Below are positions 48,801 through 61,395 of a stretch of DNA of 64,000 nucleotides, piece by piece. Under the pieces are notes generated by a model. The model saw only the letters and a program-made list of their open reading frames with translations, was not told where the DNA came from and did no database searches. This DNA comes from Euryodendron excelsum (Eukaryota; Streptophyta; Magnoliopsida; Ericales; Pentaphylacaceae). The position numbers were made by a program, and so were the translations under genes. Numbering within the stretch: position 1 is the stretch's first letter; every line of letters starts with the position of its first letter. The stretch covers positions 1,374,501-1,438,500 of the forward strand of contig CM065382.1 in the NCBI GenBank assembly GCA_033060915.1, in the 5' to 3' direction.

Positions 48801-51800
48801 TTTTATGCATTCATGTACGTACGTCTGTAGTACCTTTAACATACTTTCTGTTGATTGTGATTAGCATTACATTATGGTTTGTTCACTGCAAATTATATTT
48901 TCTTGCCCATAAGCCTTGCAAATTGTTATTGCCTGATTGTACCATGAGATATGCAAATATCATTCTGTTTGTACTGCCCTTACTATGTACTGTTTGTTGT
49001 ATTGAATTCTTTTAAGCTATATCAGTGATATTCTGTTCTAACTTCCTATATTCTTGGGCAGATCTTACAGGCCTAGTGCGATGCTCTCTTTTTCTTTTTT
49101 TTTAGGTCTTTTTTTCCCCCCTCATAATTAGGCTTAGTACAATGCTATCCTGATGTCCACAAGCTTAAGTGCGTATAGGGACAGCAAGTGTACGGTGTAC
49201 TGTTCATTCATTACATTTTTGCCACTCGTTGCTTTACTGATGTGTCCTCTAGTTTTGTCTAATTTACCTTCTTACATTGGAATTTTTTTCTATTTGAGTT
49301 TTGTAGTTTTGATTTTTTTGCAGGAGTTTTTAATCATTTACAGTAAAAGGAAAGATTTGAGTTAGCTCTTGTTTGAAGGAGCAAAACATGCACATTTAAC
49401 TCATTTTGATGTATATAAGATTTTATTTTAAGATTATATCCGTGTTACACTTTTGAACTTTTATGCTGTGATTATGATCCTTGTTAAAGACTATTGACGG
49501 ATTTTCTGGCATTGACTGGTGTGATTAATAAGTGATTGTTGCCAACTTACTAATTGAAGAGATATGAAGTAAGTTGGATGCAGATTAACACGAGAAAATA
49601 TTTTAAACTTAAATGTCAGGTTGGACAATTCATTAAGTTTGATGAGGTAGGAATACCTGTTGATGAAAATTTTGTTTTGTTGACTTATTTATCCATGAGG
49701 AGGAGATATTGATAAAGGATAGTGATCAAAATTTGGAGTTGGGAGGCTAAAGTTGAATGTCTTTTTGTGGAGTTAACATGTTATGTTTTCCTTAAGTAGG
49801 GGGATAATTAATTGAAGCACAGAGACAAACAACTGTGCTATTGATCACAAGGAACCAAGACATGTTCTTATGCTTGGCATACTTAGGAAAGCCTTAAAGC
49901 GTTACACATATATGTAGAGAATAGTTACAGCATAGGCGTGGCCATGTGGGATAAGTTTTAGTGAATGGTGCTTATTGGAAGAGAGGGATGTTAGAAACGG
50001 GGATTGATATAACTGGAGTAGAGTTCACTTTTTGTGCTCTAATTAAAGAGTTGGGCATGTTTTGATAGCTGCATTGGCAAGAAAAATGGTCGTGCCATTG
50101 TGCGGAAAGGGACCAGGGATGATTCTGGTTTTGGTAGTGAATGGTGGAGTGGGAATTCTCCGTAAAAAGAGCAGCCAATTGTCAATGAACAATTGAGTGA
50201 TTCTGCAGTTGCTCCTGTGCTAAATATGAACCACAGATTTGTGTGTCAACCCATGCCTAGGTTGGTAGCAGGCCCTAGAAGTATTGGCAAATTAGTGTCC
50301 CTACAGTAGCAGGTTCCTTGTTCTGGATCAAGGTGAACGGCCCTTGTGGAATCAAAATATTGCTAGGGCAGCCACTTGTAACAGAAATCAGTAGCCCCTT
50401 TCGATTAAGCATTTCGTGCTCAATTCCATCTTTTCCTTGTCAAAATCACAATTAATTCTGAACCACAATTGGATGCTTACATTTTAGTAGACCGAGCGGG
50501 TAAATGCCAGGCATAGTTCTAAGTTTTAATTTGTAATCATCAGATTTTACTTGCTTTTGTGTTCGTAAATGTTCGTATGTATCTCACACTGAAATGTTTT
50601 CATCACACTAGCCAGTACCATTGCCAACCCTTGACTGGGTAAGTGTTTTTTCTTCCCCTCTTTGGCTGTGGTTAGTGGTGGAAAGGTGCTGGAGTGGGAA
50701 ATCAACTCCAATATCCAGCCTTGCCTAGTCTCAGGAGAAGCAACACGTGCCTACTACTTTTTCGTTGATGATAATAAGAAATTCATTAGCAGTGTTTTGA
50801 CCAGACAACCTAAGAAGCATTTAGGATGAACAGAGAGTGGAAGGGTTTCAAAATTTGAAGAATCTGTTGTCCGATGGTGCCGGAATGTAGTAGCGGTTTT
50901 GGCCTTGCTTAAACTTCTGTTGTTAAAACTATATGTATCTTGTGAATTGGATGTATAGTTTGCAGCTTGTTAAGCTTCCATCTGCTTTCACATAACTACA
51001 TTGATAAGCTTCTACACATTACACTTCTCCTCCTCCTCCTACTCTAGTTGGGTGTATAAATACAGGCTCATCTTATGCTTGCTGAAAGCGCCGATCGGGG
51101 AGGGGTTGGGGGTAGATGAGCCAACGCGCACCTATAGTTTGGTGCTGAACTACGTGTCAAAGAGCTGTTCAGCACATGGGACCATGCACATGTATCTTAT
51201 AGGTGTGTGTATGTAATTGGAGTTTATGTTACAATTAAGCCTTCAAAATATTAGTTCCCCTAATTTAAAAGACATTACAATAATGACAATTTTTTTTGGG
51301 GGTTTGGAAAGTCCTTTTGTAAAGGTTGTTTATTGGGTTGCCATCAAAATAATCTGCTTTTACTAGTACACACATCTATTTTTTCATTTTTATCTATGAA
51401 ATTTGGAAAGCCCTAATTCCTCCGGATAGCATATACCTTAGGTTCCTGTTCTTCCACATCAATCTCTCCTCCCCGATATCGCCCCCCCTTCATAGACCAA
51501 AAAAATTTGCTTCATCTCTCATTGCACGTCAGTCAATAGAGTTATTAATTTCTTACCTTTGTTAACAGATCCTACATTATTAACTTGCTCTTAAAAGTTA
51601 GAGAGGTGATCAAATGAAAGAAATAGAAATTAGGGAATGTAATTAAAATTTTAAGCAAAGTTAGAACAACAAAGTAATAATTTAGCACTTTTTTTTTATA
51701 TATCGGAAAGGATTATATTGGGAAGGGTTTAAATCATGGAGAGAACTAGGAGAGGGGTAATCGAATCTTTCTCAAGGGAGGTCAAGATCTTGGCCAATTA

Positions 51801-52280
51801 GATTAGCCCTTATTAATTTTTAGCACTTTCAATAAGAAACAATATGTTAACATTTTACTTAAAGAAATTTTAAATACGAGGGCAGCATCGTATAATTCAA
51901 GGCTTTCAAGCATTAAGCTTGTCAATTTTCGAAACCAACTTTTAGGAAGTTTTGTATATTTTTCAAAAGCAGCTTAAGAAAATGGGAAAGCATCGTTTTT
52001 AGCAGCTAGTAAAAGATCCCACGAAAATGGTCCTCCCTAGAAAGAACATAACCAATGGAAAAACTTTAGTCACCAGAGAGTGACCGTCGAGTTTCGTGCT
52101 TTCAAAACCCTGTCACGACAACGAACTCAATAAATGCTAGCATTAGACGGCATCGGACCATAAATCGCCCTTGGTGCTAGCAACTTTCACTCAAGAATCT
52201 GGTAACCTCATTGCATGAAACAACCATACACTCACCCCCTCACCTTCAATCCCATCCCCCAAAATAATATAAAATTCCCA
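48801..52280. other. Intergenic region downstream of SEC15B
   Basis: Begins with the SEC15B 3' UTR. Apart from a SINE-like copy at about 51690-51815 I recognise no gene or repeat. The strand-specific open frames here are short and show no family resemblance. Confidence 0.55.
51690..51815 (-). mobile_element. SINE-like element, second copy
   Basis: On the minus strand it ends in caatataatcctttccgatatat followed by an A-run, matching the end of the copy at 58462-58602. Upstream are agattcgattacccc (B-box-like) and a weak A-box candidate (taattggccaagatcttg). The 5' limit is uncertain. Confidence 0.45.
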
Positions 52281-52288
52281 TTATAAAT
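52281..52288 (+). promoter_or_regulatory. TATA box of the first DUF538 gene
   Basis: ttataaat about 111 bp before the ATG; the predicted leader then carries a (GA)n tract (52340-52368). Confidence 0.5.
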
Positions 52289-52339
52289 GTCAATTTCCCA
52301 ACCCCAATACTTCATCGTCTGCAAACCAAACCCCACCTA

Positions 52340-52368
52340 GAGAGAGAGAGAAAGAGAGAGAGAGAGAA
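52340..52368. repeat. (GA)n microsatellite in a predicted 5' leader
   Basis: An interrupted GA tract lying 24 bp before the start codon of the first DUF538 gene. Confidence 0.9.
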
Positions 52369-52391
52369 ATTAGCAGATCATCGATCGACCC

Positions 52392-52898
52392 ATGTCTTCA
52401 CCGGCGTTTCACTGCGTCTTTCTCATCGTTCTAATCACTCTCTCAACCTCGTCGGCTGCCGGCGAGGAGACGCTTTCGGCGTACCAAGTTCTACAGCAAT
52501 ACGACTTTCCGGTGGGTCTTCTTCCAAAGGGCGTGACGGGCTACGAATTGGACGCATCCACCGGCGAGTTCAAGGCTTACTTGAACGGGACTTGCAGTTT
52601 CACTATCAGCAATTACGAGCTCAAGTACAAATCAACCATCACGGGGGTCATATCCAAGGACAAGCTGAAGAAATTGAAGGGTATCAGCGTGAAGGTGCTC
52701 ATCCTCTGGCTCAACATTGTGGAGGTCATTCGCGATGACGACGAGCTCGAATTCTCCGTCGGGATCGCCTCCGCCGACTTCCCGGTCGAGAGCTTTGTGG
52801 AGAGCCCCCAGTGTGGTTGTGGCTTCGATTGTGTCAGTGGGGAAGAAAAGACCGCGAAGTTCGATTTCTACAGCTTTTTATCTGCTGTATTGGATTAA
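52392..52898 (+). CDS. DUF538 family secreted protein, 168 aa
   Basis: Single exon. The signal peptide (FHCVFLIVLITLSTSSAAG) is followed by the DUF538 domain: LSAYQVLQQYDFPVGLLPKG, YELDASTGEFKAYLNGTCSF, YKSTITGVISKDKLKKLKGI, SVKVLILWLNIVEV and SVGIASADFPVESF. It ends in a Cys motif, CGCGFDC. The biochemical role is unsettled; SVB-type members affect trichome and plant growth in Arabidopsis and the domain has been likened to lipid- or ligand-binding proteins. A paralogue lies 2.2 kb downstream in the same orientation. A possible polyadenylation signal, aataaaa, is near 52970. Confidence 0.93.
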   Translation: MSSPAFHCVFLIVLITLSTSSAAGEETLSAYQVLQQYDFPVGLLPKGVTGYELDASTGEFKAYLNGTCSFTISNYELKYKSTITGVISKDKLKKLKGISVKVLILWLNIVEVIRDDDELEFSVGIASADFPVESFVESPQCGCGFDCVSGEEKTAKFDFYSFLSAVLD

Positions 52899-55109
52899 CT
52901 TGCATATATATCTATGGTGTAATCTGTCTTTTATGGAGTGAATGTACCTGGTCTTTCTAGCGACGATCACAATAAAATTGGAATTATATTAGAAATATGC
53001 CTTTCACTGATCCTTTGACTCTTCGTTGTTCAATAGACTCGTTAATTTGCTGTTTCAGCTAACAGGTGGAAATTTTGTTTTCTTTTTAAACGAAAAATGA
53101 GACAAAATGATCAACTGATGTTTAAGAAAAACTCAAAAAGAGAAAAACGCATTAAATATGATAATTACAATTTAGTTTTATTTTTTTGGATTTTTTTTTT
53201 AAAATACACTAAAATTTTTAGTTTTGCCTACTTAAAGCTTAGGGATAACAATAGGCTCAATGGCCTGTTAGACCGGCCCAAGGTTGCGCCATTATTTATG
53301 AGGTTTGAAATTTTTTTAAATTTAATTATGTTAATAGTTGTGCTTGAAAATTTGTTTAAAGTTTAGCCAGCCCGGCTCAATCTGAGATGTATGTAAAATA
53401 ATGTAATTATATATTTTAATATTATCTATGAATTTAGATATAATGGAGAAAAAATACTTATTAAATTTTTTTAGATCAAATAGGCAAACTTGGACATTTA
53501 ATTTTTATTTTAGGCCAGTTTGAATTTTAAATTTAGGCGTGATAAAAATTATTTGTAGAGTAGTCCCACACCGTGACCAATGTCTACTTCAAATTTTTAG
53601 GTAATCTCGACAAACGGGTGAATTCATACTGAATGGGAAAAAAAAAAGTACGTGAAATTTATACACAAAATGAATACAATGGTTGAATTGGTATTTATTA
53701 TTATAAAACAAAGTAATAATTAAATAAATGTCACTGTCGCATGAAAATTAGAAATATAAATTTGACCAGAGTCTGTCCAAGTTTGAACCCCAATTGGTGG
53801 GCCTAGGTCTAGCCTTTTGAAGCCTGATCCAGAAAACTTGACTCAAAGCCCAACTTGAGGACCGATAGTGATGCAGTTTTTTGTTCTTGTTAATGATACT
53901 CTTGTAATTTATAAATTCTAATGTTATTAATAAAATTTTATAATTTCATTTAATTTTTATTCACATTGTATTTTGCATTTTAGTCACCTATTTAGCATTT
54001 TACTTGTGTATTTATATAAATCATTAATTATTATTAATTTATAAATCTATTGCCATTATAATTTAAATTAATTGGTAAAATATACTACATAATGTGACAA
54101 AATTATTAATTTTTAAATATATTACATAATGTAATTAAAATAATAAAAATTTAATTTAAAAATCGGTTAGGCTCAAACCAACACGGCTAGCTAAGCCCAT
54201 TCAGATAGGACTAAAGCATGAGCCTGCCGACAAGCCTAGTACCCCTTTAGGCCGTAGGGTGGGCTTTGTTTCGGCCTGGCCCAGCAATTTCATTATATAT
54301 GTTTTCCATGTGGAGAAAATATTAGAAGGAAAATAAAGCAGACTTAAACTTAAATTATTACTTACCACCAAAGTGGTAATTGAGTTAGTTTCAGCAGTTA
54401 GGATCAAAACACTACTCTTTTTTTAACTGTTGCGTGTTCAAAATCGCTTACAATAATAGTTGCATAAACTAGATGCTATTGAGAAAGAACTGATTGTTAC
54501 TTGAACTTCGATCGGGCTACAGTGACGAGGTAATCCTTCTTAAGCCAGTAGTTATGACTCAAACTAAAAATTCTACAACAAGTTTTTGTGATCATGCTCA
54601 AAAAGAGTTATTGGTCCCCTATTCCCACCTCTTCATTCAGCGAAAAAAAAAATGATTACTTTTACCCCTTTACATTAAAGAAATTATTATTTTTTTTTTA
54701 TTATATCCTCCTTCGGTGACCCATTTATTTAGTCTTCATAAGTCATGTAACCAAATTTTGCCAACAAGAATTTGATTTTTTTATTTTTTATCATCTCCTT
54801 CAAATCAACTAAGTGTAAAAGTACTTTATTTTATAATAATTATACCCAAAAATTAAAAATGATCAAAAAATTTCTCATATAGTATAATTTATTTACATTT
54901 ACATTATCCGTTAATGGAGACCCCCCCTCGTATGGGGAAAAATCCGGACCCCTTGCGACGAAGAACTGCCGATTTTTCCGTTGTGTCCTCACACTATTTT
55001 AATTTCCAAATTACAACCGAACAAGTCCTGCTGTATGCATCAATCCTCAAATTTGTGATCACGATAAAACCCACACTACTTGGAGAAAGATCGTTCGCAT
55101 CAAATCTCA
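52899..55109. other. Spacer between the DUF538 paralogues, mostly one degraded repeat
   Basis: From about 53240 to 54290 the text is transposon-like: aggctcaatggcctgttagac and gaccggcccaag at the left, gtcggcctggcccagc-like text at the right, with AT-rich filler between. No coding capacity. It probably inserted after the tandem duplication of the flanking genes. Confidence 0.45.
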
Positions 55110-55628
55110 ATGTCGATGTCTCGAATTTTCGTTCTCACTCTCTCTCTCCTCTACCTCTCTTCCTTCACGACACCACTGCCAATCGCTGCCGCAGACGGCG
55201 GCGACGTACTCTCCGCGTATGAAATGCTCCAATTCTACGATTTCCCGATGGGTCTCCTCCCGAAGGGCATCACGGGCTACGATCTCGACAGAAGCACGGG
55301 CAAATTTAACGCTTATTTGAACGGTTCGTGCAGTTTCTCTCTGGAGGGCTCGTACCAACTCAAATACAAATCCACCATTAGTGGGTACATATCCAAAGAC
55401 AGGCTCACGAGCCTCAGTGGTATCAGCGTCAAGGTGCTCTTCTTGTGGCTCAACATCGTCGAGGTTGTTCCCAGCGGCGACGACCTCTATTTTTCTGTTG
55501 GGATTGCTTCAGCTGATTTTTCGATGGATAATTTTGAGGTTTGTCCACAATGCGGGTGTGGATTGGATTGCAATAACAACTCGCAAGTAAGAAAGATTAG
55601 GACAAAAACTTTTATTTCTTCAATTTAG
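55110..55628 (+). CDS. DUF538 family secreted protein, paralogue 2, 172 aa
   Basis: Domain order is the same as in the gene at 52392: signal peptide (MSMSRIFVLTLSLLYLSSFT), LSAYEMLQFYDFPMGLLPKG, YDLDRSTGKFNAYLNGSCSF, YKSTISGYISKDRLTSLSGI, SVKVLFLWLNIVEV, SVGIASADFSMDNF and CGCGLDC. Over the domain I estimate about 70% identity by eye. After CNNNSQ the DNA reads CAA|GTAAGA, a plausible splice donor. The last ten or so residues before the stop (RKIRTKTFISSI) may therefore be intron translation, and a short terminal exon may follow. Two ATGs lie six bases apart (55110 and 55116); either keeps the signal peptide. Confidence 0.88.
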   Translation: MSMSRIFVLTLSLLYLSSFTTPLPIAAADGGDVLSAYEMLQFYDFPMGLLPKGITGYDLDRSTGKFNAYLNGSCSFSLEGSYQLKYKSTISGYISKDRLTSLSGISVKVLFLWLNIVEVVPSGDDLYFSVGIASADFSMDNFEVCPQCGCGLDCNNNSQVRKIRTKTFISSI

Positions 55629-57673
55629 GGTTTATACTGATTATACGATGAGAGAGTCTCTATTGGGATTTAAACGACTGATTTTGTTTTTCAATTGGGA
55701 TTAATTTCAATTAAGATGCGTTTTTTATAATTAATTAGCTATTGTGCGTTTTCCTTCGCTCTGAATTGGGCTATAAATTCTTAGATGGTTTTAGACTCAT
55801 AATTGGCCCTCTTTTGAGCTAACCCATCTCGAAGGAGATGTTTGATTGTTTGATCATACTATTCTATCTAGGGAAATCTCCAATCTCCTTAATAGGCCCC
55901 CTTTTGATTGACTGCAAAATTGTTAGAAAATAAGTGGGTGATCCTGCTTGCTTCTAGCAATCCAGATTGTGAACTTGATTTAATTTGTATGAGAAAGAAT
56001 CTCATAATTCCAACATAACTACTTGATAGTTCAGGTGATTGTCAGCTTGTATGTTTTAAACATGTTTTGCATTTTTATTATTTGTCTTTGTTACAAATTA
56101 AATTTCAGTGTTTTCTTCTCTCTTATGTGTGCAAATGTATTTCTACATTTCATTTGATCTTCATTCATGAAAACTAGGTTTAAGGAATGAATCTCAAGTT
56201 GTCAACCAAGAAGATCCTGAAATATGTTATGCAGAGCTCAATTGCGGTTGGTAGTTTTGATGAGGTCAAACTCTTAGATAGTGTGATTGCGGTTGATAGT
56301 TTTATGCTTGCCTTTGTCATTGCTTCCGAGTCATTTTCCTTTCTTTGGTCCATTCGGATCTTTCGTAGTTGCCTTTGTGCTTTACCTTACATTAAAAAAA
56401 AAAATGTTCTTAGATAATGTGATTTTGGGTGAACTATCGAACTGTCCTTACATTGAATGTTCCAGTTCACAAGTGAAGATGCATCTGTTTCTTTCTTTAT
56501 CTCTGAGTGTAAAGAGAATATAGTTTTTTTCCTTTTGGCAAGTAGAAATAGTAATACTTCCTTTCATGTCTTATTAATTGGGTTTTAGCTTTGTTAGAGA
56601 CATAATGGCTTCAACTTCATAATCCACATTCTGTTTTTTCAGGGGCTAAATAACTAGGCTTATTGAACTGTCATTTTACAGATTAAGTCTGAAATCCTTA
56701 GTTTCTGCAGTCAGAGATGAGAATCATACCTAATGGTCCTAAAAAGACTTGGGTTGCTAGTTGTTAACAGGGTAGAAAAACTAGTGATGCAGCAGCTAAG
56801 CTGTTGCAAATAGTATTGGAGGCTGTGATAGTACCAGCTTCAGTTTTCTTCTTCGGCACCGCTTTTAGAGGTTTTCTGTAGATATGAATTCATTAACAAG
56901 AATTAAGATACCGTCATTGAGTTTTATTAGTCTATTTAACAATATTGGGTCAAATCATGTTTTATTTAGCAAGACAATTGCTAGGTGTGCTACTATATTT
57001 ATTTGGCTTGGTGATTAATAAATTTTTATTTTGTTCATCTTGCTATGCACGAAAATTCAAAAATATTAGAATGAAAAGTTTGAGAATATAAATGTAAGCT
57101 TAAAGGTTCATTTGTCTTTATTTATAGTTAATATATAAAAACTTGGTACAAATTTTAAATTTTCTAAACAAATCATAATATAATTTTTAAAGGTATAAAC
57201 ATTAAGCTACACCTCTATACAATTATCTTTAAATATCAATTTTTTAAAGCTAGTATTTCAAAAAAAAAAAAAAACACATTAGTTTTCACTTCTGCTGGTC
57301 AATAATTTCATAATTAATCAAAACATTTTAACAAAATAACTCTCATTCTTGTCTAAGTATTAAAGAGGGAAATTTAGCAATAATATGCTAAATTAAGTTC
57401 TAAAATAGAAAAATTAAGACCTTTTCCAAAGTAAAGAAGAACATAATAAAAAGAAAGTTGGTAGATGTAAATGTTTGAATTGAATAAAAGTCAGTTTTTT
57501 AATTTTTTTTGGGTGTTGAGTAATTACACAAGAAAAATTATAGGAACTCAAAAGTGAAACATACAATTAGAATACACATTTACTCATTAACTTATACATA
57601 CACAAAAGTCAAGAAACTCCAAGAGATTTAACTGATCAATTATTCAAAATTGAGTAATGCTATGAATAAATTA

Positions 57674-57824
57674 TTAAAAACTTAACAAAATAGGATCGAG
57701 ATCGACTAAATGCTGGAAAAAACTTGGAGTTTCGTTCAGCCCACAACCCGAGTACAACATCTCAATAGCCATTTGAAGCACCAATACCAACTTGTCCATA
57801 TCCGTTTGACTCCTGATGCTATTA
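57674..57824 (-). other. Exon-like open segment, unrecognised
   Basis: After a good acceptor (ttttgttgcag) the minus strand reads 49 residues and a stop. The text looks protein-like: TDMDKLVLVLQMAIEMLYSG and GLNETPSFFQHLVDLDP. No upstream exon was found and I do not recognise the family. It could be the last exon of a lost or split gene. Confidence 0.25.
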
Positions 57825-58452
57825 CTGCAACAAAACTACATATAAATACATATACATATATATAGGCACTAAAAAAAATTACATTTTCATTACAATAGCC
57901 AAACCATGGTGGTTTTGTGATGCCATGGTGGTTGTCGACTGTAAAGGATTGGCAGTGAAGGTATTAGCGTCATCTTTCTTGCGAAAATAATATTTTTTGT
58001 TGTAATGCCCTCCATTTATGAAGATATATGAAACTTATCGATTAGATTAGTTTGTTCATCTCTATCTAATCTCTAACTATCAACTAAGTACAACGATAGA
58101 GTATAAATTGACTAACAACTTTTGATATTATAGTGATAAGATAATTTAAATTAGTATATTTGTTAGTTCTTTTAAATTTCAATTGACCAAGATTGTTAAA
58201 TATTGTAGACAATGATATAATATTTTAGATTTTTGTTAGTTTCAAAACTGAGATGATGATGTGGTAAAAAAATTGACAAATAAGATTAATATAGTTCAGT
58301 TAAATTTCATATATATAGTAGTAATAAGATATTTTAAATTTTAATCCACCAATAACTTTTGATATTGTAGAGAGTGATAAGATATTTTAAATTTTGTTAT
58401 TTATAATAGTATAAATGATGTAACAAGCATAAGGCATTGGATCACAAATTGA

Positions 58453-58602
58453 TTGAGCTTCTTTTTTTTTTTTTGATATATCAGAAAGGATTATATTGAG
58501 AAAGAGGGGAAATCAAGTAGAGGAAAATTAAACTTTTGACCTCGTTAAGAGAAACCAAAACCCTAATCACCTAAGCTAGTCCTAGTTGGTTTGGTTGAAC
58601 TT
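58453..58602 (-). mobile_element. tRNA-derived SINE with poly(A) and target duplication
   Basis: On the minus strand it reads ggactagcttaggtgattag (A-box-like), then aacgaggtcaaaagtttaat (B-box-like), then caatataatcctttctgata and a run of 13 A (58462-58474). Flanking ttgagctt (58453-58460) and ttgaactt (58595-58602) look like a 7/8 target-site duplication. A relative lies at 51690-51815. Confidence 0.6.
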
Positions 58603-58625
58603 TTTTGGTAGAGCTATTGTCTGAG

Positions 58626-59930
58626 CTGCCTGGTGCTTCGGAAATTAGCTCTCAATTGTTGCTTTGGCAGAAAAGATCTTCACATCCTAAGTCACCCAAT
58701 CCGCCACCCAAGGGTGACGGATCCACTTTGTTAACGGATTCGCGAATAAATCGGAGAAAATTTGCGAATTTAATTGTGTCGATTCATGGAAGACGATTCG
58801 TGAATTAGCTGTTTGAGCTAATATTTTAATGACCACTCACTAAACAGTCCAATCCCAAACGTCCAATCTAACATTATTGTCAGCTTTATCATTTATAGGA
58901 AAGCTGGCTAACCAGCTCTCTCATTGAAAACTCTCAATTGTCCAATTTCGTAGTATATTTAAAAGCTGTAGTAATAAATGGTGGTGAATCTTAAAAATTA
59001 TGATTTTACTTATAGTATAAAAATTTTAAACATAATTAATAATTATATTATTAATTATATTTAAATATAAGAATAATATAATATAAGCACTTTAAAAGTG
59101 TTTTTAAATTTATAAAATTTAAAAATTAACATTCTCGATGGCCCGCCGCAACACCCGCTCTACGAACTTGTGACGCAGTTCACGTCTCCTTGAAGTGGAC
59201 TCTCTTATAATAATTCATCTCCACAAGTCAGTTTCCTGTTTTTTTTTTTTTTTTTCTTGGTTTCCCAAGATATTCTCAGGTTGATTATTTTAAGGCTTAC
59301 CCAGAACTAATTCTCTGAAGTACGGTCGGCTACTGAAACAAAAAATCTCTTCTAAAAAAATTTGCTGCATTCACAAAGATTCAATAGAGTCCCTTTCACT
59401 CAGGCAATCTCCATTGCTCAGTTTGCTGCTTTTTAATGAATGATGAATGTGTAAGTTATTTTCATGGGACAGCATTCGGTGGATCCGCCGCAGCTGTATT
59501 TGCATCATTAACTTCATCGTTGTCAATTTGACGTCCACACTTGGGAAATTAAAATAGGAATTAGTGGATAAAAATAGTGAGGAGATTATCACCAGTTAGG
59601 TATGCTTGCGTCAACCCCTACATTCCATTCTATATGTAATGCAGTGCACGGCCATAATCAAATTCATTTTTCTTTTTAGGCGCGGCTTTTGTTAGAATTA
59701 AGATACCATCATGGAGTTTTTTTAGTCTGTTTAACAATATTGTGTCAAATCATGTTTTAATTAGAAAGGCAATTGCTAGGTGTGCTGCTATATTTGTTTG
59801 GCTTGGTGATTAGTAAATTCTTATTTTGTTCAATGATGTAAGAAGCATAAATTCTTATTTGTTTGTCTATGCTGCATGGTGCTTCGGTAATTAGCTCTCA
59901 ATTGTTGCTTTGGCAGAAAAGATCTTCACG
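58626..59930 (+). repeat. Dispersed direct repeat, block B (about 59 bp)
   Basis: Copies at 58626-58684 and 59872-59930 share gctctcaattgttgctttgg and cagaaaagatcttcac. The second copy continues into another block (tgaagtggactct) that also occurs near 59190. Confidence 0.8.
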
Positions 59931-60407
59931 TCTTCCTGAAGTGGACTCTTGTATAATAATTCATCTCCTTTGGCAAGTAAAGCCTTCTGAGAAGACAAGC
60001 TGTGCACAGCACGTCTGTTTGCTGCTTTTAATGAATGATGAATATATATGTTATTTTTTCAGTAGCCTCGCTTTCGGTCATCTTCTAGATGTTCGTGGTT
60101 TCGAGCTGCTGTTTCAAGATAAAAAAAACTTTTATTGTACCGACTCTAATGAAATCCAATGGCTGGAAAGAAAAAACCATGTTGCCCTATATAAATTATT
60201 TTCAGGGGACAGCATTCGGTGGATCCGCTGCATCTGTCTTGCATCATTAACCTCATCGTTGTCAATTTGACGTCCGCACTTGGGAAATTAAAATAGGAAT
60301 TAGTGGATAAAAATAGTAAGGAGATTATCACCAGTTAGGTATGCTTGCATCAACCCCTACATTCCATTTTATATGCAATGTAGTGCACGGCCATAATCAA
60401 ATTCATG
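59425..60407 (+). repeat. Dispersed direct repeat, block D (over 200 bp)
   Basis: The stretch at 59425-59670 recurs at about 60020-60407. Shared text includes gacagcattcggtggatccg, tcgttgtcaatttgacgtcc and gcacggccataatcaaattc. The second copy carries an insertion of roughly 130 bp after the first 35 bp. Confidence 0.85.
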
Positions 60408-61395
60408 GTGGACGATTTTAACAACAACATCCTCCACAGCAATAACAACCCGCCACAACAGCAATAATGATAATATTAAATTTTCTTAGAATGCAAATAT
60501 ATTCAACCAATTGTCATTTTATGAGTTGGTCAATAGGTGGGTGGGTGGCCCTTCAGTAATTCATGCGACCTTATTAACCCATCACCTTAATTAGTCTCCT
60601 CCTCTTTTGACCTTACTGCCATCATCTATTAATCTTCTTTTTAAAGTTTCATGAGAATCTCCATGTGGGCTCTCTAGAATATTGCTCTATTATTTAACCT
60701 TAGGTAAAAAAAAAATTCAGTAATCTTAAAAAATTTCTTCTCAAGGAAAACCTTAAAAATTAAATATTGTAATTGGTTAAACACATCATATTATCATGAC
60801 TCGTAGTGTTACAGACAACTGAATAATTTCTCTTACTACACCCTTTAGACATGAAAAATACTAATCTTAAAAAGAAAAGACTAATAGAATTTGTGGCATG
60901 AGATTCATTTTGTGAATTATATATTTTTTTACAGTTCTCTAACTTGGTTGTCATTTTATAAATAACAAAATTTCTGCATAAAATGGCTACATATTTCCAA
61001 GTACTTCGAATAAGCCGCAGACTAGAACCTGCGCTACTCTGTGAGTGCTCTTGTTAAGAAGAGCCAAACACCCAGAAATAACAATGAAATCTTAGATTGA
61101 AGCACAAAAAACAACAGCAGCAGTAATAACAAAATTAAAGACGAAGATTATGCAGGAAACCAACTTTGAAACTGATAATTGTTAAACTGATTTATTGGAA
61201 TACTGCTTTTGCTAAACGAAAACTAACAACGGAAGGAACAAATGACATCAAGAACCATTTGTCGCTAACTCTGAAGGAATCCGCCGAGAGTGGACCCCCG
61301 TTTTTTTTTCTTTGTTTTTGGTAGCAAACAGAGACATCATCTTCAAGAGCATCTCAAGCATCTTCCTATGGGCCTTTTTAGTTTCTATAATTTCA

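Larger units (their letters stand above)
56899..59832 (+). repeat. Dispersed direct repeat, block A (about 138 bp)
   Basis: Copies at 56899-57036 and 59694-59832 start agaattaagatacc and end ttattttgttca. Both can be read in one frame, giving IKIPSWSFFSLFNN and AIARCAAIFVWLGD-like text followed by a stop; the source protein is not recognised. Confidence 0.75.
55629..61395. other. Repeat-rich intergenic region before LEA5
   Basis: Contains a set of locally duplicated blocks (56899-60407), one SINE with tRNA-like promoter boxes (58462-58602) and an exon-like segment on the minus strand (57674-57824). No complete gene found. Confidence 0.6.
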
